The notes under the pieces: model-generated
Database searches by the model: none
The model's input: the letters and a program-made list of their open reading frames with translations, nothing else
What the model was told of the DNA's origin: nothing
In this document: one piece after another, positions 1 to 8,221 of the stretch
How the letters are laid out: each line of letters begins with the position of its first letter
Position numbering within the stretch: position 1 is the first letter of the stretch
DNA from: Cyclobacteriaceae bacterium
GTDB lineage: Bacteria > Bacteroidota > Bacteroidia > Cytophagales > Cyclobacteriaceae
Assembly (NCBI GenBank): GCA_026994125.1
Contig: JALWRJ010000589.1
Coordinates: 1-10,039 of the forward strand
Reading direction: 5' to 3'
Length of the DNA: 10,039 nucleotides
Translations under genes and position numbers: made by a program

Positions 1-72
1 CCGCATCAGAACGATGTAAACTATAGTTTAGCACGCAGTTTCGTTTGTATGGAATTGGTTTTAAAACACTAA
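1..72 (+). CDS. Possible C-terminal tail of a gene entering from the left edge (unidentified)
   Basis: Frame 1 is open from the first base to a TAA at 70-72, giving 23 residues that end in SFVCMELVLKH. The other two plus-strand frames stop within the first 25 bases. The residue mix is protein-like, and the gene would converge on the minus-strand transporter, leaving a 49-base gap. The stretch is far too short to recognise a family, and a 23-codon open run can occur by chance. Confidence 0.35.
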   Translation, partial: PHQNDVNYSLARSFVCMELVLKH

Positions 73-121
73 GCTAAGAAAAATCGCAATAAAATAATAA
101 TAATTTAAGTTTAATGCCGTT

Positions 122-3100
122 TTAAGCAGTTAAATTACTGAATACCGATTGTGCAAAACTTATATTATCGGCCAGTAAATCGTGCCATAAATCCTTATCT
201 ATAATGTATAAAACAGTGTTTTGATTGGCCACAATTACAGCCGATTCCATAGCTTCATCATCCAGAACCAATTCTCCTATAAAATCATTTTGGTTTAATG
301 TACTCCTCACAGTTCCTTCCTGGTAGTAGGTTAAATTGCCTGTAACAACAAGGATAAATGAATTGGCCAGGTCTTTGCCCAGGCTAAGGGTATCGCCTGC
401 TTCCATGTATTTTTCTGTCATAGAATCGGCCATATAGCTTAAGTCCAGGTAGGTTACATTAGAAAACAGGTAGATAGATTTTAAAAATAATGTTTTTTCG
501 AAAATTAATGAACCTTCACCAATTTTTTTATCTAAACTTAACCGTTGATGGCAACTATATTGAAAGTCCTCACTAAGCCGCAGTATATTGGAATTGTACA
601 AATCTATATCGATTTGATAAAGCGCCCAGGCTGCCATTTCCTGAATCATAGTATCCGGGTTAAACAAGTTGGCAATAATATCATTGGTAAATATAGTCTT
701 TTTAAGTGAACCCATTTGATATAGCACACAGCACTTTGTCCATCGGTTACTTTGTGTAAAATCGCGATTTAGTAAAAATTTAAGCACTTGCATGGGTGTT
801 AGTTTTACGCGGGGGTAAAACACTTCGAGCTTTTTAACTTTATCGGCTACGGGTATTTCATCAAGTATTGGGATTATTTTATTTTTTAAATCCTCCGAAA
901 GCAGCACATCCAGCATTTCGATGGCCAGGGTTACCCCTTCGCTGGTGCCACTTTCAAGGTTTTGCCTTACCAGGTGAATGGAAGCTGGATCGTACAGCAT
1001 CGAAAGCAAGGTATAAATATGCTTTATATCGTTTTGGTTTTCTTCTACCAACGATTGGCTCAAAAGTTGGGCAAAGTTGTCTTTAGGTATTTCGAGCGAG
1101 GCCGCCAGGTTCCAGGCAATATCGCCAATATCGCTCTCAATGGCGTATTTAATCCGGGTCATTTGCCCAATATCGGCCTTAAAACCGGCTTCGCTTAACG
1201 ATACAATTACCTGCGAAGAAATAATTTTATCGGGAAAATCTATTTTAGCCCATAAATATTGAATGGCTTCGGCACCACCAATACGACCCATGAGTTGCAC
1301 AATTTTTACCATTAGTTTGGCATCTTGCCCCGAACGATGAAAACTATGTTCAAGTGCTTTAAGGGCATCGGTACCAATACGCACAAGGGCACTTTTGGCA
1401 AAGTTCGAAAACCTCGATGATTTTAGGTTTTCGATGAGGGCAATAAGGATTTCGTAAGAATATTTTTTTTCGGACGACTTGATAGCTGCAATACGTACTT
1501 TCGGGCTAAAATCGGACAATAATTCTACGAGGTAAAACATGGCTTTGTCCGACTCCATATTGCCGATAAGTTCGGCTCCATATTGCCGGTCTTGTACTTT
1601 TTCGGACTTGCACAAACTTGCAATTCGTTTGACCGATATATCGCCTTGCGACAACAAGTTAATCAAGTCGGATTGCGATAATTTAAACCGATGATTTTCC
1701 TGTTCCTGTTGGTTGGCGGCCACAATGTATTTATCTGATACCGAAAGCCCTTTAATGGCATTCATGGTTTCCTGAGCAAAATTGCGCACAATACCTTTAG
1801 GATGCCGCATAAGGGTATTAAGCGCATTATTGGTGTAGTTGGGATTCATTTTTTCCAATAGTTTATAAGAAAACACCGCTAACCCCGGAGATTTATTGAG
1901 TAAATTATTTTGTACGGTAGTTACCACCGATTCATACAAAACATCTATCTCTTCAATATTAATATGTTTAGTTTCTAAACTTTGACGTAAACGATTTCGG
2001 TATTGCGCATACAATCGAGCTGCAAAATACAGCCATCCTATAACCACCAAAATAATTAGGTACGAATAATAGATAGGTTTAAAAAAGGATAGAAAACCAA
2101 TAGAAAGAATGGTGGCGGCTGTAATAGCTTTGGCAAATTCATTCACCACTCCTTCAATTTTAGTTTGAATATCGAACCTAATATTGGATGGCAGGGTCAT
2201 AAAAAATATTTTATATGTAGGATTTTCCAGCGCATCCCTTAGAAAGGTAATAATTAGTTTACTAATGGCAATAAACACAAAAAACACGTAGTAATCGCCA
2301 CTACCTACATTAAAATCCAGTAAAAAAGAGGTGGCAATAATAAGCAGGGTAACTAAGCCCATAATTACCGGCAAAATCATTAACGATACTTTTAAGCCAT
2401 AGTCGGCTATAATACGGTCGTTAAAAAAAGTTTGAAAAACAAAGCTTAAAATGAGTATAGCACCATTAAACATACCTAAAAACTGCGATAGCTCTCGCTG
2501 CCCTTGAGGGGTATCGGGGTATTGTACCGTTAGCGAGGTAAGGTAGCTGTTTTCAACCAATAAATAGGCAAATACAGAAAAGGTTATAAAGGTAGCCAGC
2601 AGCACCACGTATCTATCTTTAAACATTTCTCCAATAGGTACAGTTTGTTTATCATCTCCTACACGTATAGATTCTATGTTGTACCTTTTTAAAATAACGG
2701 TTAAAAACACCAGGGAACCAAATATACTCGAGCTGCCAATTAGTAAAAAATCGAAAGTTTGTGGCAGCACCAGAACACCGGAACCCACCGCTGCAAAAGT
2801 TAAAATAGCTGCAACCAGTTGCCCAGTATCTATCCCTCCAATTATACGTTTCGACTGCCTTAAATCGAACATGCGACCAAATACTCCCCAAAAATTAAGC
2901 AAGAAAATAGCCACCGAAGGCCCCAACAAGGTAAAATGGATAAAAGCCAGATGGCGACTATATGATTCGGGAAGTACTTTAAAGGCGATATATAAGCCTA
3001 TAGTTACCAAAAACAAGGTGGTAAGGTTTACAAACGAAAGAATAGAATACCTTAACTTACTTTGCAGGTAAACAAACACTGAGGTAGAGAACACCCCGGC

Positions 3101-3286
3101 CAATGCGGCCGAAAAAATACCCCATCTAATATAGCTTTCGCCCAATTGAGTTACAAAAATGGTTTCGGCCGACACCTGAAAAGTGGCCAAAAACACGCCC
3201 ATAAAAAAACCAAACCCCAATAAAAGCAATACTTTTTTTTGCTCGTCAGGTTTAACGTTTAGTGCCTTATAGATTAGCTTAAACAT
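122..3286 (-). CDS. MFS (nucleotide-transporter-like) / HEAT / cyclic-nucleotide-binding-fold fusion membrane protein
   Basis: This 1054-residue inner-membrane protein has three parts. Residues about 19-427 hold roughly twelve hydrophobic helices. The motif FDLRQSKRIIG (140-150) and the segment around NPTYKIFFMTLPSNIR (355-370) resemble the Tlc/Npt-type NTP/NDP transporter branch of the MFS, so nucleotide or related solute transport is possible but not shown. Residues about 465-900 form a soluble, HEAT-like helical region (for example SDFSPKVRIAAIKSS at 591-605). Residues about 930-1050 form a cyclic-nucleotide-binding fold with an FIGEL segment at 1002-1006. The canonical phosphate-binding Arg of that pocket appears to be Glu1014, so classic cAMP binding is doubtful. 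The start is the ATG at 3284-3286; no Shine-Dalgarno sequence is visible, which is normal for Bacteroidota. The upstream lipoprotein gene is separated by a terminator, so this gene is probably transcribed alone. The substrate is unknown. Confidence 0.85.
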   Translation of the reverse strand: MFKLIYKALNVKPDEQKKVLLLLGFGFFMGVFLATFQVSAETIFVTQLGESYIRWGIFSAALAGVFSTSVFVYLQSKLRYSILSFVNLTTLFLVTIGLYIAFKVLPESYSRHLAFIHFTLLGPSVAIFLLNFWGVFGRMFDLRQSKRIIGGIDTGQLVAAILTFAAVGSGVLVLPQTFDFLLIGSSSIFGSLVFLTVILKRYNIESIRVGDDKQTVPIGEMFKDRYVVLLATFITFSVFAYLLVENSYLTSLTVQYPDTPQGQRELSQFLGMFNGAILILSFVFQTFFNDRIIADYGLKVSLMILPVIMGLVTLLIIATSFLLDFNVGSGDYYVFFVFIAISKLIITFLRDALENPTYKIFFMTLPSNIRFDIQTKIEGVVNEFAKAITAATILSIGFLSFFKPIYYSYLIILVVIGWLYFAARLYAQYRNRLRQSLETKHINIEEIDVLYESVVTTVQNNLLNKSPGLAVFSYKLLEKMNPNYTNNALNTLMRHPKGIVRNFAQETMNAIKGLSVSDKYIVAANQQEQENHRFKLSQSDLINLLSQGDISVKRIASLCKSEKVQDRQYGAELIGNMESDKAMFYLVELLSDFSPKVRIAAIKSSEKKYSYEILIALIENLKSSRFSNFAKSALVRIGTDALKALEHSFHRSGQDAKLMVKIVQLMGRIGGAEAIQYLWAKIDFPDKIISSQVIVSLSEAGFKADIGQMTRIKYAIESDIGDIAWNLAASLEIPKDNFAQLLSQSLVEENQNDIKHIYTLLSMLYDPASIHLVRQNLESGTSEGVTLAIEMLDVLLSEDLKNKIIPILDEIPVADKVKKLEVFYPRVKLTPMQVLKFLLNRDFTQSNRWTKCCVLYQMGSLKKTIFTNDIIANLFNPDTMIQEMAAWALYQIDIDLYNSNILRLSEDFQYSCHQRLSLDKKIGEGSLIFEKTLFLKSIYLFSNVTYLDLSYMADSMTEKYMEAGDTLSLGKDLANSFILVVTGNLTYYQEGTVRSTLNQNDFIGELVLDDEAMESAVIVANQNTVLYIIDKDLWHDLLADNISFAQSVFSNLTA

Positions 3287-3348
3287 AGATTTGGTTAAAA
3301 TGATAAGCTATATTACAACAAATAGCTCATTTATAAAGCAATTTGCAT

Positions 3349-3373
3349 AAAAAAGCCCGGCTTTCACCAGGCT
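3349..3373 (-). terminator. Rho-independent terminator after the Skp/OmpH-like lipoprotein gene
   Basis: Read on the minus strand, AGCCTGG (3373-3367) pairs with CCGGGCT (3360-3354) through seven pairs, one of them a U-G wobble, around a six-base loop. Six T follow at 3354-3349. It lies 20 bases past the stop codon of the lipoprotein gene and should insulate that gene from the large transporter gene downstream. Confidence 0.85.
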
Positions 3374-3393
3374 ATGATGCTAAATTGGGTTGT

Positions 3394-3996
3394 TTAGTTA
3401 ACGGTTGTAGAATCAGCCGGGGTTACTTTTTGGCCTGCCTTGTATTGTTCGTTTAGCCCCTTAATAATTTCTTCAGTTATATCGTAGCTACTATCTCCAT
3501 ACCATATTTCACCGGCCGTTGAATATTTAAAAATAAAATCAATGCCCTTGCTTTTGCCATAATCGGCTAAATAGGTAGCTACTTTTTCGTAAAGTTCTTT
3601 ATTTAACTTAGCTTCTTCCTTTAATAGCTCTTGGGTAAGCGATTGCTGGTATTGTTGCAAGTTTTGTTGCTTTCGTGTTAAGTCTTCTTCAACAGCTCTT
3701 GCCTGAGCAATGGTCATATTGTTGGCTGTTTGCTGAAAATCCTGAATTTGTCGTTGCAATCCATTAGCACGGTTGGCAAACTCCTTTTCGTACTTGGCTC
3801 GCTTGGTTTCGAGCTGGTCGTTTATTTCAGAAAAATACAAATAGTTAGCGGCCAACGAATCGGAATTAACATACGCAAACGAAAGTTTTGGTTTGGCAGG
3901 TGTTTCGGAGGTTGTTTCGTTTGCACCGGTATTAGGTTGCTCACAAGCGGCTAACATCAGCATTCCGCCTACTAAAAAGATAAATGTTTTTTTCAT
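3394..3996 (-). CDS. Skp/OmpH-family periplasmic chaperone-like lipoprotein
   Basis: This 200-residue protein opens with a lipoprotein signal peptide: MKK, a hydrophobic stretch, then LAAC at residues 15-18, so Cys18 should be lipidated. After a Thr/Glu-rich spacer comes the Skp/OmpH pattern: a short strand (LSFAYVNSDSL, about 38-48), a long charged and Gln-rich coiled coil (about 55-135), and a C-terminal strand-helix portion (IDFIFKYSTAGEIWYG, then DITEEIIKGLNEQY). Skp holds unfolded outer-membrane proteins in the periplasm and feeds them to the BAM complex. Here the lipid would tether it to a membrane, unlike soluble E. coli Skp; whether it chaperones OMPs is inferred from family. It has its own terminator downstream and a 129-base gap upstream, so it is likely monocistronic. 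Confidence 0.85.
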   Translation of the reverse strand: MKKTFIFLVGGMLMLAACEQPNTGANETTSETPAKPKLSFAYVNSDSLAANYLYFSEINDQLETKRAKYEKEFANRANGLQRQIQDFQQTANNMTIAQARAVEEDLTRKQQNLQQYQQSLTQELLKEEAKLNKELYEKVATYLADYGKSKGIDFIFKYSTAGEIWYGDSSYDITEEIIKGLNEQYKAGQKVTPADSTTVN

Positions 3997-4067
3997 ATAC
4001 GTTTGTTAATTAATGGAGCCAAAAGTTATTTATTTTGCGCTCCCATCTTAAATAAATTAAATTTTGG

Positions 4068-4097
4068 CAAATAAAGTGCTTTGATAACTAAGCCAAA
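4068..4097 (-). promoter_or_regulatory. Candidate Bacteroidota promoter for the Skp/OmpH-like gene
   Basis: Read on the minus strand, TTTG (4097-4094) is followed after 18 bases by TTTATTTG (4075-4068). This matches the Bacteroidota -7 consensus TAnnTTTG except for one base, at a near-normal spacing. It lies about 70 bases upstream of the start codon at 3996. The region is AT-rich, so a chance match is quite possible. Confidence 0.25.
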
Positions 4098-4125
4098 AGA
4101 GAAAACTCAATTAATTCCTAAATTA

Positions 4126-4677
4126 TTATTCTTCTAAGGAGTGCGTTTCAAAGGTGTACAGGGTAGTATCTAACTGTAGGGAGCCGGCAGTAAACTGCTT
4201 TACAAAATCAGCAATTACCTGGTCGGTTATAACTTCTACATGCAAGCCTACATCCAGCCCCACTCCAAAATCAAGGCTGGTATCAAACTCAATATGTTCT
4301 TTCACTTTTACTTCTCCCTCCTCTTCCATTTCTAAAATCAGTTCTGTCATGTACAAGCCCATTTCTTCTTCTTTCTCGCTAAGTTCGGCCAGGTCGCCAT
4401 TTTCATCTACCGTGTAGGTCATGGAGTTAAATTCCGGGTAGCGTTCCCTGGTTTTTTGCTCGGCTAGTTCGTACAGTTCGCTATGGTGGTTTAGCCTAAG
4501 GGTATAAATAACGGCATCGTAAATAACTTCTTTTTCTTTGTACTTACCAATAAACATAAAATTTACGTATTCATCTCCATTATCCTCATCCTCTACCGGA
4601 ATAAAGCCGTACTCATTTTCTTTTTCTTTGTATTCTGCAATTACTGCAGGGTTAAAACCTTGGTTAATGGTGCTCAT
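4126..4677 (-). CDS. Acidic conserved-looking hypothetical protein
   Basis: I do not recognise this 183-residue protein. It has no signal peptide, no membrane segment and no cysteine, so it is probably cytoplasmic. It is strongly acidic: by my count 44 Asp/Glu against 13 Lys/Arg, with clusters such as VEDEDNGDE (about 28-36) and LEMEEEGEV. The C-terminal half has a strand-like alternation (SLDFGVGLDVGLHVEVI) followed by a short helical region. The ATG at 4675-4677 is the natural start. A gap of 129 bases separates it from the downstream Skp-like gene and 82 bases from the upstream carbonic-anhydrase-like gene; no clear terminator is seen on either side, so co-transcription with either is undecided. 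Coding status rests on its length, sensible protein composition and the lack of a competing gene. Confidence 0.75.
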   Translation of the reverse strand: MSTINQGFNPAVIAEYKEKENEYGFIPVEDEDNGDEYVNFMFIGKYKEKEVIYDAVIYTLRLNHHSELYELAEQKTRERYPEFNSMTYTVDENGDLAELSEKEEEMGLYMTELILEMEEEGEVKVKEHIEFDTSLDFGVGLDVGLHVEVITDQVIADFVKQFTAGSLQLDTTLYTFETHSLEE

Positions 4678-4759
4678 GATAATCGAATTTCTAGAAAATT
4701 ACGAAAATAAATTCAGAAGTAAAAATAAACAGTTTACTAATGGTTTTTAGACAATGTAT

Positions 4760-5278
4760 TTACGGTTGTTTTCTAAACCAATCGGCATACATAATGTAAT
4801 TAGCAGCGGTACGTTCAAATACGTCTTTTTGGTTATCACCCACCTCTTTTATTTTTTTGGCAGGCGTACCTGCGTAAATGCTATTGGCTTCTACCACCGT
4901 ATTTTCGAGCACCACAGCTCCGGCTGCAATTATGCTTCCCGAATGCACTACGGCATTATCCATTACAATGGCTCCCATTCCAATGAGTACATTATCGTGT
5001 ATGGTACAGCCATGCACAATGGCGTTGTGAGCAATAGATACGTTATTTCCAATTTGGGTGCTGGCAGTTTGGTAGGTACAATGAATCACTGCCCCATCCT
5101 GAATATTGGTATTATTGCCTATGGTAATACGATGCACATCGCCACGCACTACCGCATTATACCACACACTGCAGTTATCGCCCATGCTTACTTCGCCAAC
5201 AACTGTTGCATTTTCTACCAAAAAACAGTTTTTCCCAAAGGTTGGTGTACAGCCGCGCACCGATTTAATTAAAGCCAT
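4760..5278 (-). CDS. Gamma-class carbonic anhydrase-like left-handed beta-helix protein (YrdA/PaaY type)
   Basis: This 172-residue protein is at the usual length for the single-domain gamma-carbonic-anhydrase/YrdA/PaaY group. Most of it is hexapeptide-repeat sequence that builds a left-handed beta-helix, followed by a C-terminal helix (about 150-172). The three zinc-ligand histidines of the family are present at His66 (VIHCT), His84 and His89 (IAHNAIVHG). The conserved VVRGD (43-47) and Gln60 positions also match. Active members are trimers that hydrate CO2 at subunit interfaces, but many relatives show little activity or act as acyltransferases or thioesterase-like enzymes, so the reaction is not certain. 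It is divergent from miaB across a 193-base gap in which I see no other gene. Confidence 0.9.
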   Translation of the reverse strand: MALIKSVRGCTPTFGKNCFLVENATVVGEVSMGDNCSVWYNAVVRGDVHRITIGNNTNIQDGAVIHCTYQTASTQIGNNVSIAHNAIVHGCTIHDNVLIGMGAIVMDNAVVHSGSIIAAGAVVLENTVVEANSIYAGTPAKKIKEVGDNQKDVFERTAANYIMYADWFRKQP

Positions 5279-5445
5279 TTTATTTATTCATGTTTCAAAT
5301 TACTACACACACTTGCTTATCATTTTGTTTTATACAAGTATATATGCTGCAAGTAGTAGTTTCCTACTTTTAATAGCAAAAATGAAAAACCCTGAGTGAA
5401 TAAACTAATTTTCTGCCAATATGTCATTTTAAATTTGGTTCGTAT

Positions 5446-5453
5446 TACCTTTG
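5446..5453 (+). promoter_or_regulatory. Bacteroidota -7 promoter element before miaB
   Basis: TACCTTTG is an exact match to the Bacteroidota primary-sigma -7 consensus TAnnTTTG. It ends 18 bases before the miaB ATG, predicting a very short leader. No good TTG -33 box lies at the usual 17-23 base spacing, so the call rests on the -7 element and its position. It would drive the five-gene operon. Confidence 0.45.
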
Positions 5454-5471
5454 CCATTCAATTTTTAAGAA

Positions 5472-6950
5472 ATGACAACAGTTATAAAAGATATTTCTAT
5501 TTTAAAGGAAGAAAAATCGGATGCACCAGCAGCCGAACACCACATTACACCGGATACTAATACAGGTAACAAACGGAAGCTTTACATTGAAAGCTACGGT
5601 TGCCAAATGAATTTTGCAGATAGCGAAATTGTAAGCTCTATCATGGGCGAAAATGGGTTTGATACAACCTCAACTATTGATAATGCAGATGTAATTTTAC
5701 TCAACACTTGCTCGATACGCGAAAAAGCTGAAACAACCATCAGGCACAGGTTGGCACAATTTAACGGAGTAAAAAAAAACAACCCCGAGGCCATTGTAGG
5801 TGTACTGGGTTGCATGGCCGAACGCCTTAAAAAGAATTTGCTTGAAGAAGAAAAAGTAGTTGATTTGGTAGCCGGCCCCGATGCATACCGCGATTTGCCT
5901 AATTTGGTTGCCCAGGTAGATAATGGCCAAAAAGCTGTAAACACCATTTTATCGCGCGAAGAAACCTATGCCGATATTAACCCCGTGAGGTTAAACTCTA
6001 ATGGGGTTACAGCTTTTATTTCTATTATGCGAGGGTGCGACAATATGTGTGCTTTTTGTGTGGTTCCTTTTACCCGGGGCCGGGAACGCAGCCGTGACCC
6101 ACAATCGATTGTAGCCGAAGCCCAGGATTTGTTTAACAAAGGCTACAAAGAAGTAACTCTGCTGGGTCAAAATGTAGATTCTTATAAATGGTCGCCCAAC
6201 CGGGAGTTAAAAGGCAAGGCACAAATAGAAAAAGCCAACGAAGCAAATGTAGTGGTGTTTTCGGAGTTGTTGGAGCGAGTTGCCCAAGTAAGCCCCGAGT
6301 TGCGTATTCGGTTTTCTACTTCACACCCAAAAGATATTACCGATGAGGTGTTGCATGTAATGAAGCGCCACGAAAATATATGCAACTACATCCATTTACC
6401 GGCTCAGAGTGGCAACTCTAGGGTGTTGGAATTAATGAACCGCACCTATACACGCGAATGGTACCTGGATAGGGTAAAAGCCATAAAAAATATTTTAGGA
6501 GACGATTGTGGTATTTCATCGGATATGATTGCCGGTTTTTGTACCGAAACAGAAGAAGAGCACCAAGATACCCTTACCCTCATGGATGAGGTAAAATACG
6601 ATTACTCATTTATGTTTTTTTATAGCGAGCGCCCCGGCACTCTGGCAGCTAAAAAACTTAGCGATGATGTACCTCTGGAAGTAAAAAAGCGAAGACTCAA
6701 CGAAATTATTGCCAAGCAACAAGAACACTCGCTTGAGCGCAACCAACGCTGCATAGGCCACACCGAAAAAGTACTGATTGAAGGCTTATCTAAGCGATCG
6801 GAACAACATTTTTTTGGGCGTACCAGCGCCAACAAAGTAGTTGTTTTTGAAAAAGGAACCCATGCCATTGGCGATTACGTACAGGTAAAAATTGAAGACT
6901 GTACAGCTGCCACCTTGTTTGGTAAAGTAGTAAAACCAACACCTAATTAA
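5472..6950 (+). CDS. miaB: MiaB, tRNA-2-methylthio-N6-isopentenyladenosine37 synthase
   Basis: MiaB is a cytoplasmic radical-SAM enzyme that adds a methylthio group at C2 of i6A37 in tRNAs reading UNN codons. All three domains are intact in 492 residues. The N-terminal UPF0004 domain carries its cluster cysteines Cys44 (SYGCQMN), Cys80 (LNTCSIR) and Cys114 (LGCMAE). The radical-SAM core has CxxxCxxC at Cys189, Cys193 and Cys196 ([10 protein letters not shown]). A TRAM-like RNA-binding domain follows at about 430-490. Compared with E. coli MiaB (474 residues) there is an N-terminal extension of about 35 residues and an insertion of roughly 12 residues at about 219-240. The family pattern LGQNVDSY supports MiaB over MtaB or RimO. 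It is the first gene of the operon; the next start codon lies 2 bases past its stop. Confidence 0.96.
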   Translation: MTTVIKDISILKEEKSDAPAAEHHITPDTNTGNKRKLYIESYGCQMNFADSEIVSSIMGENGFDTTSTIDNADVILLNTCSIREKAETTIRHRLAQFNGVKKNNPEAIVGVLGCMAERLKKNLLEEEKVVDLVAGPDAYRDLPNLVAQVDNGQKAVNTILSREETYADINPVRLNSNGVTAFISIMRGCDNMCAFCVVPFTRGRERSRDPQSIVAEAQDLFNKGYKEVTLLGQNVDSYKWSPNRELKGKAQIEKANEANVVVFSELLERVAQVSPELRIRFSTSHPKDITDEVLHVMKRHENICNYIHLPAQSGNSRVLELMNRTYTREWYLDRVKAIKNILGDDCGISSDMIAGFCTETEEEHQDTLTLMDEVKYDYSFMFFYSERPGTLAAKKLSDDVPLEVKKRRLNEIIAKQQEHSLERNQRCIGHTEKVLIEGLSKRSEQHFFGRTSANKVVVFEKGTHAIGDYVQVKIEDCTAATLFGKVVKPTPN

Positions 6951-6952
6951 CC

Positions 6953-8221
6953 ATGAACGAAACCGACTTACAACGAATTAAGCAACGCTTTGGCATAATT
7001 GGAAATTCGCCTCAGCTAAACCATGCCCTGGAAGTAGCCATGCAAATTGCTCCCACCGATATGAGTGTGCTAATTACAGGTGAAAGCGGTAGTGGTAAAG
7101 AATCGTTTTCTAAAATAATACACCAGTTAAGTGCCCGAAAGCATGGCCCTTTTATTGCCATTAACTGTGGAGCCATTCCTGAAGGCACCATAGACTCAGA
7201 ACTATTTGGACACGAAAAAGGCTCGTTTACAGGTGCTATTGATGCCCGAAAAGGTTATTTTGAAGTAACCAACAAAGGCACACTATTTTTAGACGAAATA
7301 GCTGAACTGCCCCTAAACACACAAGCCCGGCTACTACGGGTGCTTGAAGTAGGTGAATTTATAAAAGTGGGTTCTTCTAAAGTACAAAAAACCGATGTGC
7401 GTGTAATTGCTGCCACTAACATAGGCCTGGAGGATGCCGTGCAAAAAGGTAAGTTTAGAGAAGACCTTTTTTACCGGCTCAGCACCGTACCTATATTTGT
7501 ACCTCCCTTGCGCGACCGTGGTAGTGACCTGGAGCTTATTTTCAGAAAATTTGCAGCCGATTTTAGTGAAAAATATAAAACAAAACCACTTAAACTAACT
7601 CCGGAGGCCATTTCAGTATTGCATACCTTTCGGTTTCCGGGCAATATCAGACAACTCAAAAACATAGTAGAGCAGATGTCGGTGTTAGAAATGGAAAAAA
7701 CCATTACTGCCGATGTAATGCGCAAGTATTTACCAGCCGCCAAATCGATACACCCGGTGTTGTACCAAGGCCATAAAGAAAACGAGAGTTTGTCGGAACG
7801 CGATTTGTTATACAAGGTACTTTTCGATTTAAAAAATGATGTAACCGACCTTAAAAAATTGGTACACGAAATAATTGAAAATGACGGTAATGTTAGTTCG
7901 GCCGTGCTTGATAAACATAAGCATTTATTAGAGGCAGAGCCGATACATAACCCTACCGAACCCACTGTAGTAGAGCCGGCCTCCCCTTTGGTAATAGATG
8001 TGCCCGAACAGCCCACCCCTACCGTTTTCGATACGCATACCAAAATTGAAGATATTCCGCATGAATTAGAAGAAGATGATTCGTTGAGTATAGAGAAAAA
8101 AGAAAAGGAGTTGATTATCAAGGCATTACGAAAAAATAACAACAAACGAAAATATGCGGCACAAGATTTGGGGATATCGGAACGAACCTTATATCGAAAA
8201 ATTAAACAATATGATGTATAA
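6953..8221 (+). CDS. Sigma-54-dependent transcriptional activator lacking an N-terminal sensor domain
   Basis: This 422-residue bacterial enhancer-binding protein uses ATP hydrolysis to open promoters held by sigma-54 RNA polymerase. The AAA+ domain starts almost at the N terminus (about 12-250): Walker A GESGSGKE (43-50), the sigma-54 contact loop GSFTGA (90-95, usually GAFTGA), Walker B LFLDE (111-115), the sensor-I region VIAATN (141-146), the arginine-finger region around Arg159-Arg165, and the sensor-II segment GNIRQL (230-235). A variable linker (about 255-380), rich in Pro, Thr and acidic residues in its second half, leads to a Fis-type helix-turn-helix (about 384-420, ending ERTLYRKIKQY). 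No receiver, GAF or PAS domain is present, so activity must be set by abundance, a partner protein or the linker. Its target genes are not visible here. Its stop overlaps the lptE start, suggesting translational coupling. Confidence 0.93.
   Translation: MNETDLQRIKQRFGIIGNSPQLNHALEVAMQIAPTDMSVLITGESGSGKESFSKIIHQLSARKHGPFIAINCGAIPEGTIDSELFGHEKGSFTGAIDARKGYFEVTNKGTLFLDEIAELPLNTQARLLRVLEVGEFIKVGSSKVQKTDVRVIAATNIGLEDAVQKGKFREDLFYRLSTVPIFVPPLRDRGSDLELIFRKFAADFSEKYKTKPLKLTPEAISVLHTFRFPGNIRQLKNIVEQMSVLEMEKTITADVMRKYLPAAKSIHPVLYQGHKENESLSERDLLYKVLFDLKNDVTDLKKLVHEIIENDGNVSSAVLDKHKHLLEAEPIHNPTEPTVVEPASPLVIDVPEQPTPTVFDTHTKIEDIPHELEEDDSLSIEKKEKELIIKALRKNNNKRKYAAQDLGISERTLYRKIKQYDV

Noticed and set aside
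2676..3071. Plus-strand open frame of 131 codons opposite the transporter N-terminal region.
   Set aside because: It is antisense to well-formed membrane helices and shows no family pattern of its own.
4754..5272. Plus-strand open frame of 172 codons lying almost exactly opposite the carbonic-anhydrase-like gene.
   Set aside because: It mirrors the real gene codon for codon; its translation is rich in Tyr, His and Asn with no recognisable domain, while the minus-strand frame has an intact hexapeptide fold and His triad.
5279..5471. Possible small RNA or riboswitch in the divergent gap between the carbonic-anhydrase-like gene and miaB.
   Set aside because: Apart from the -7 element at 5446 I see no stable hairpin, T-run or conserved riboswitch pattern in this AT-rich stretch.
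7471..8145. Minus-strand open frame of 224 codons opposite the sigma-54 activator.
   Set aside because: The translation is a Ser/Cys-rich low-quality sequence with no start context, and the plus strand encodes a complete AAA+ activator there.
8154..8213. Longer lptE reading frame starting inside the activator gene.
   Set aside because: It would put about 20 charged and polar residues before the lipoprotein signal peptide; the ATG pair at 8211/8214 gives a normal signal and a short overlap.
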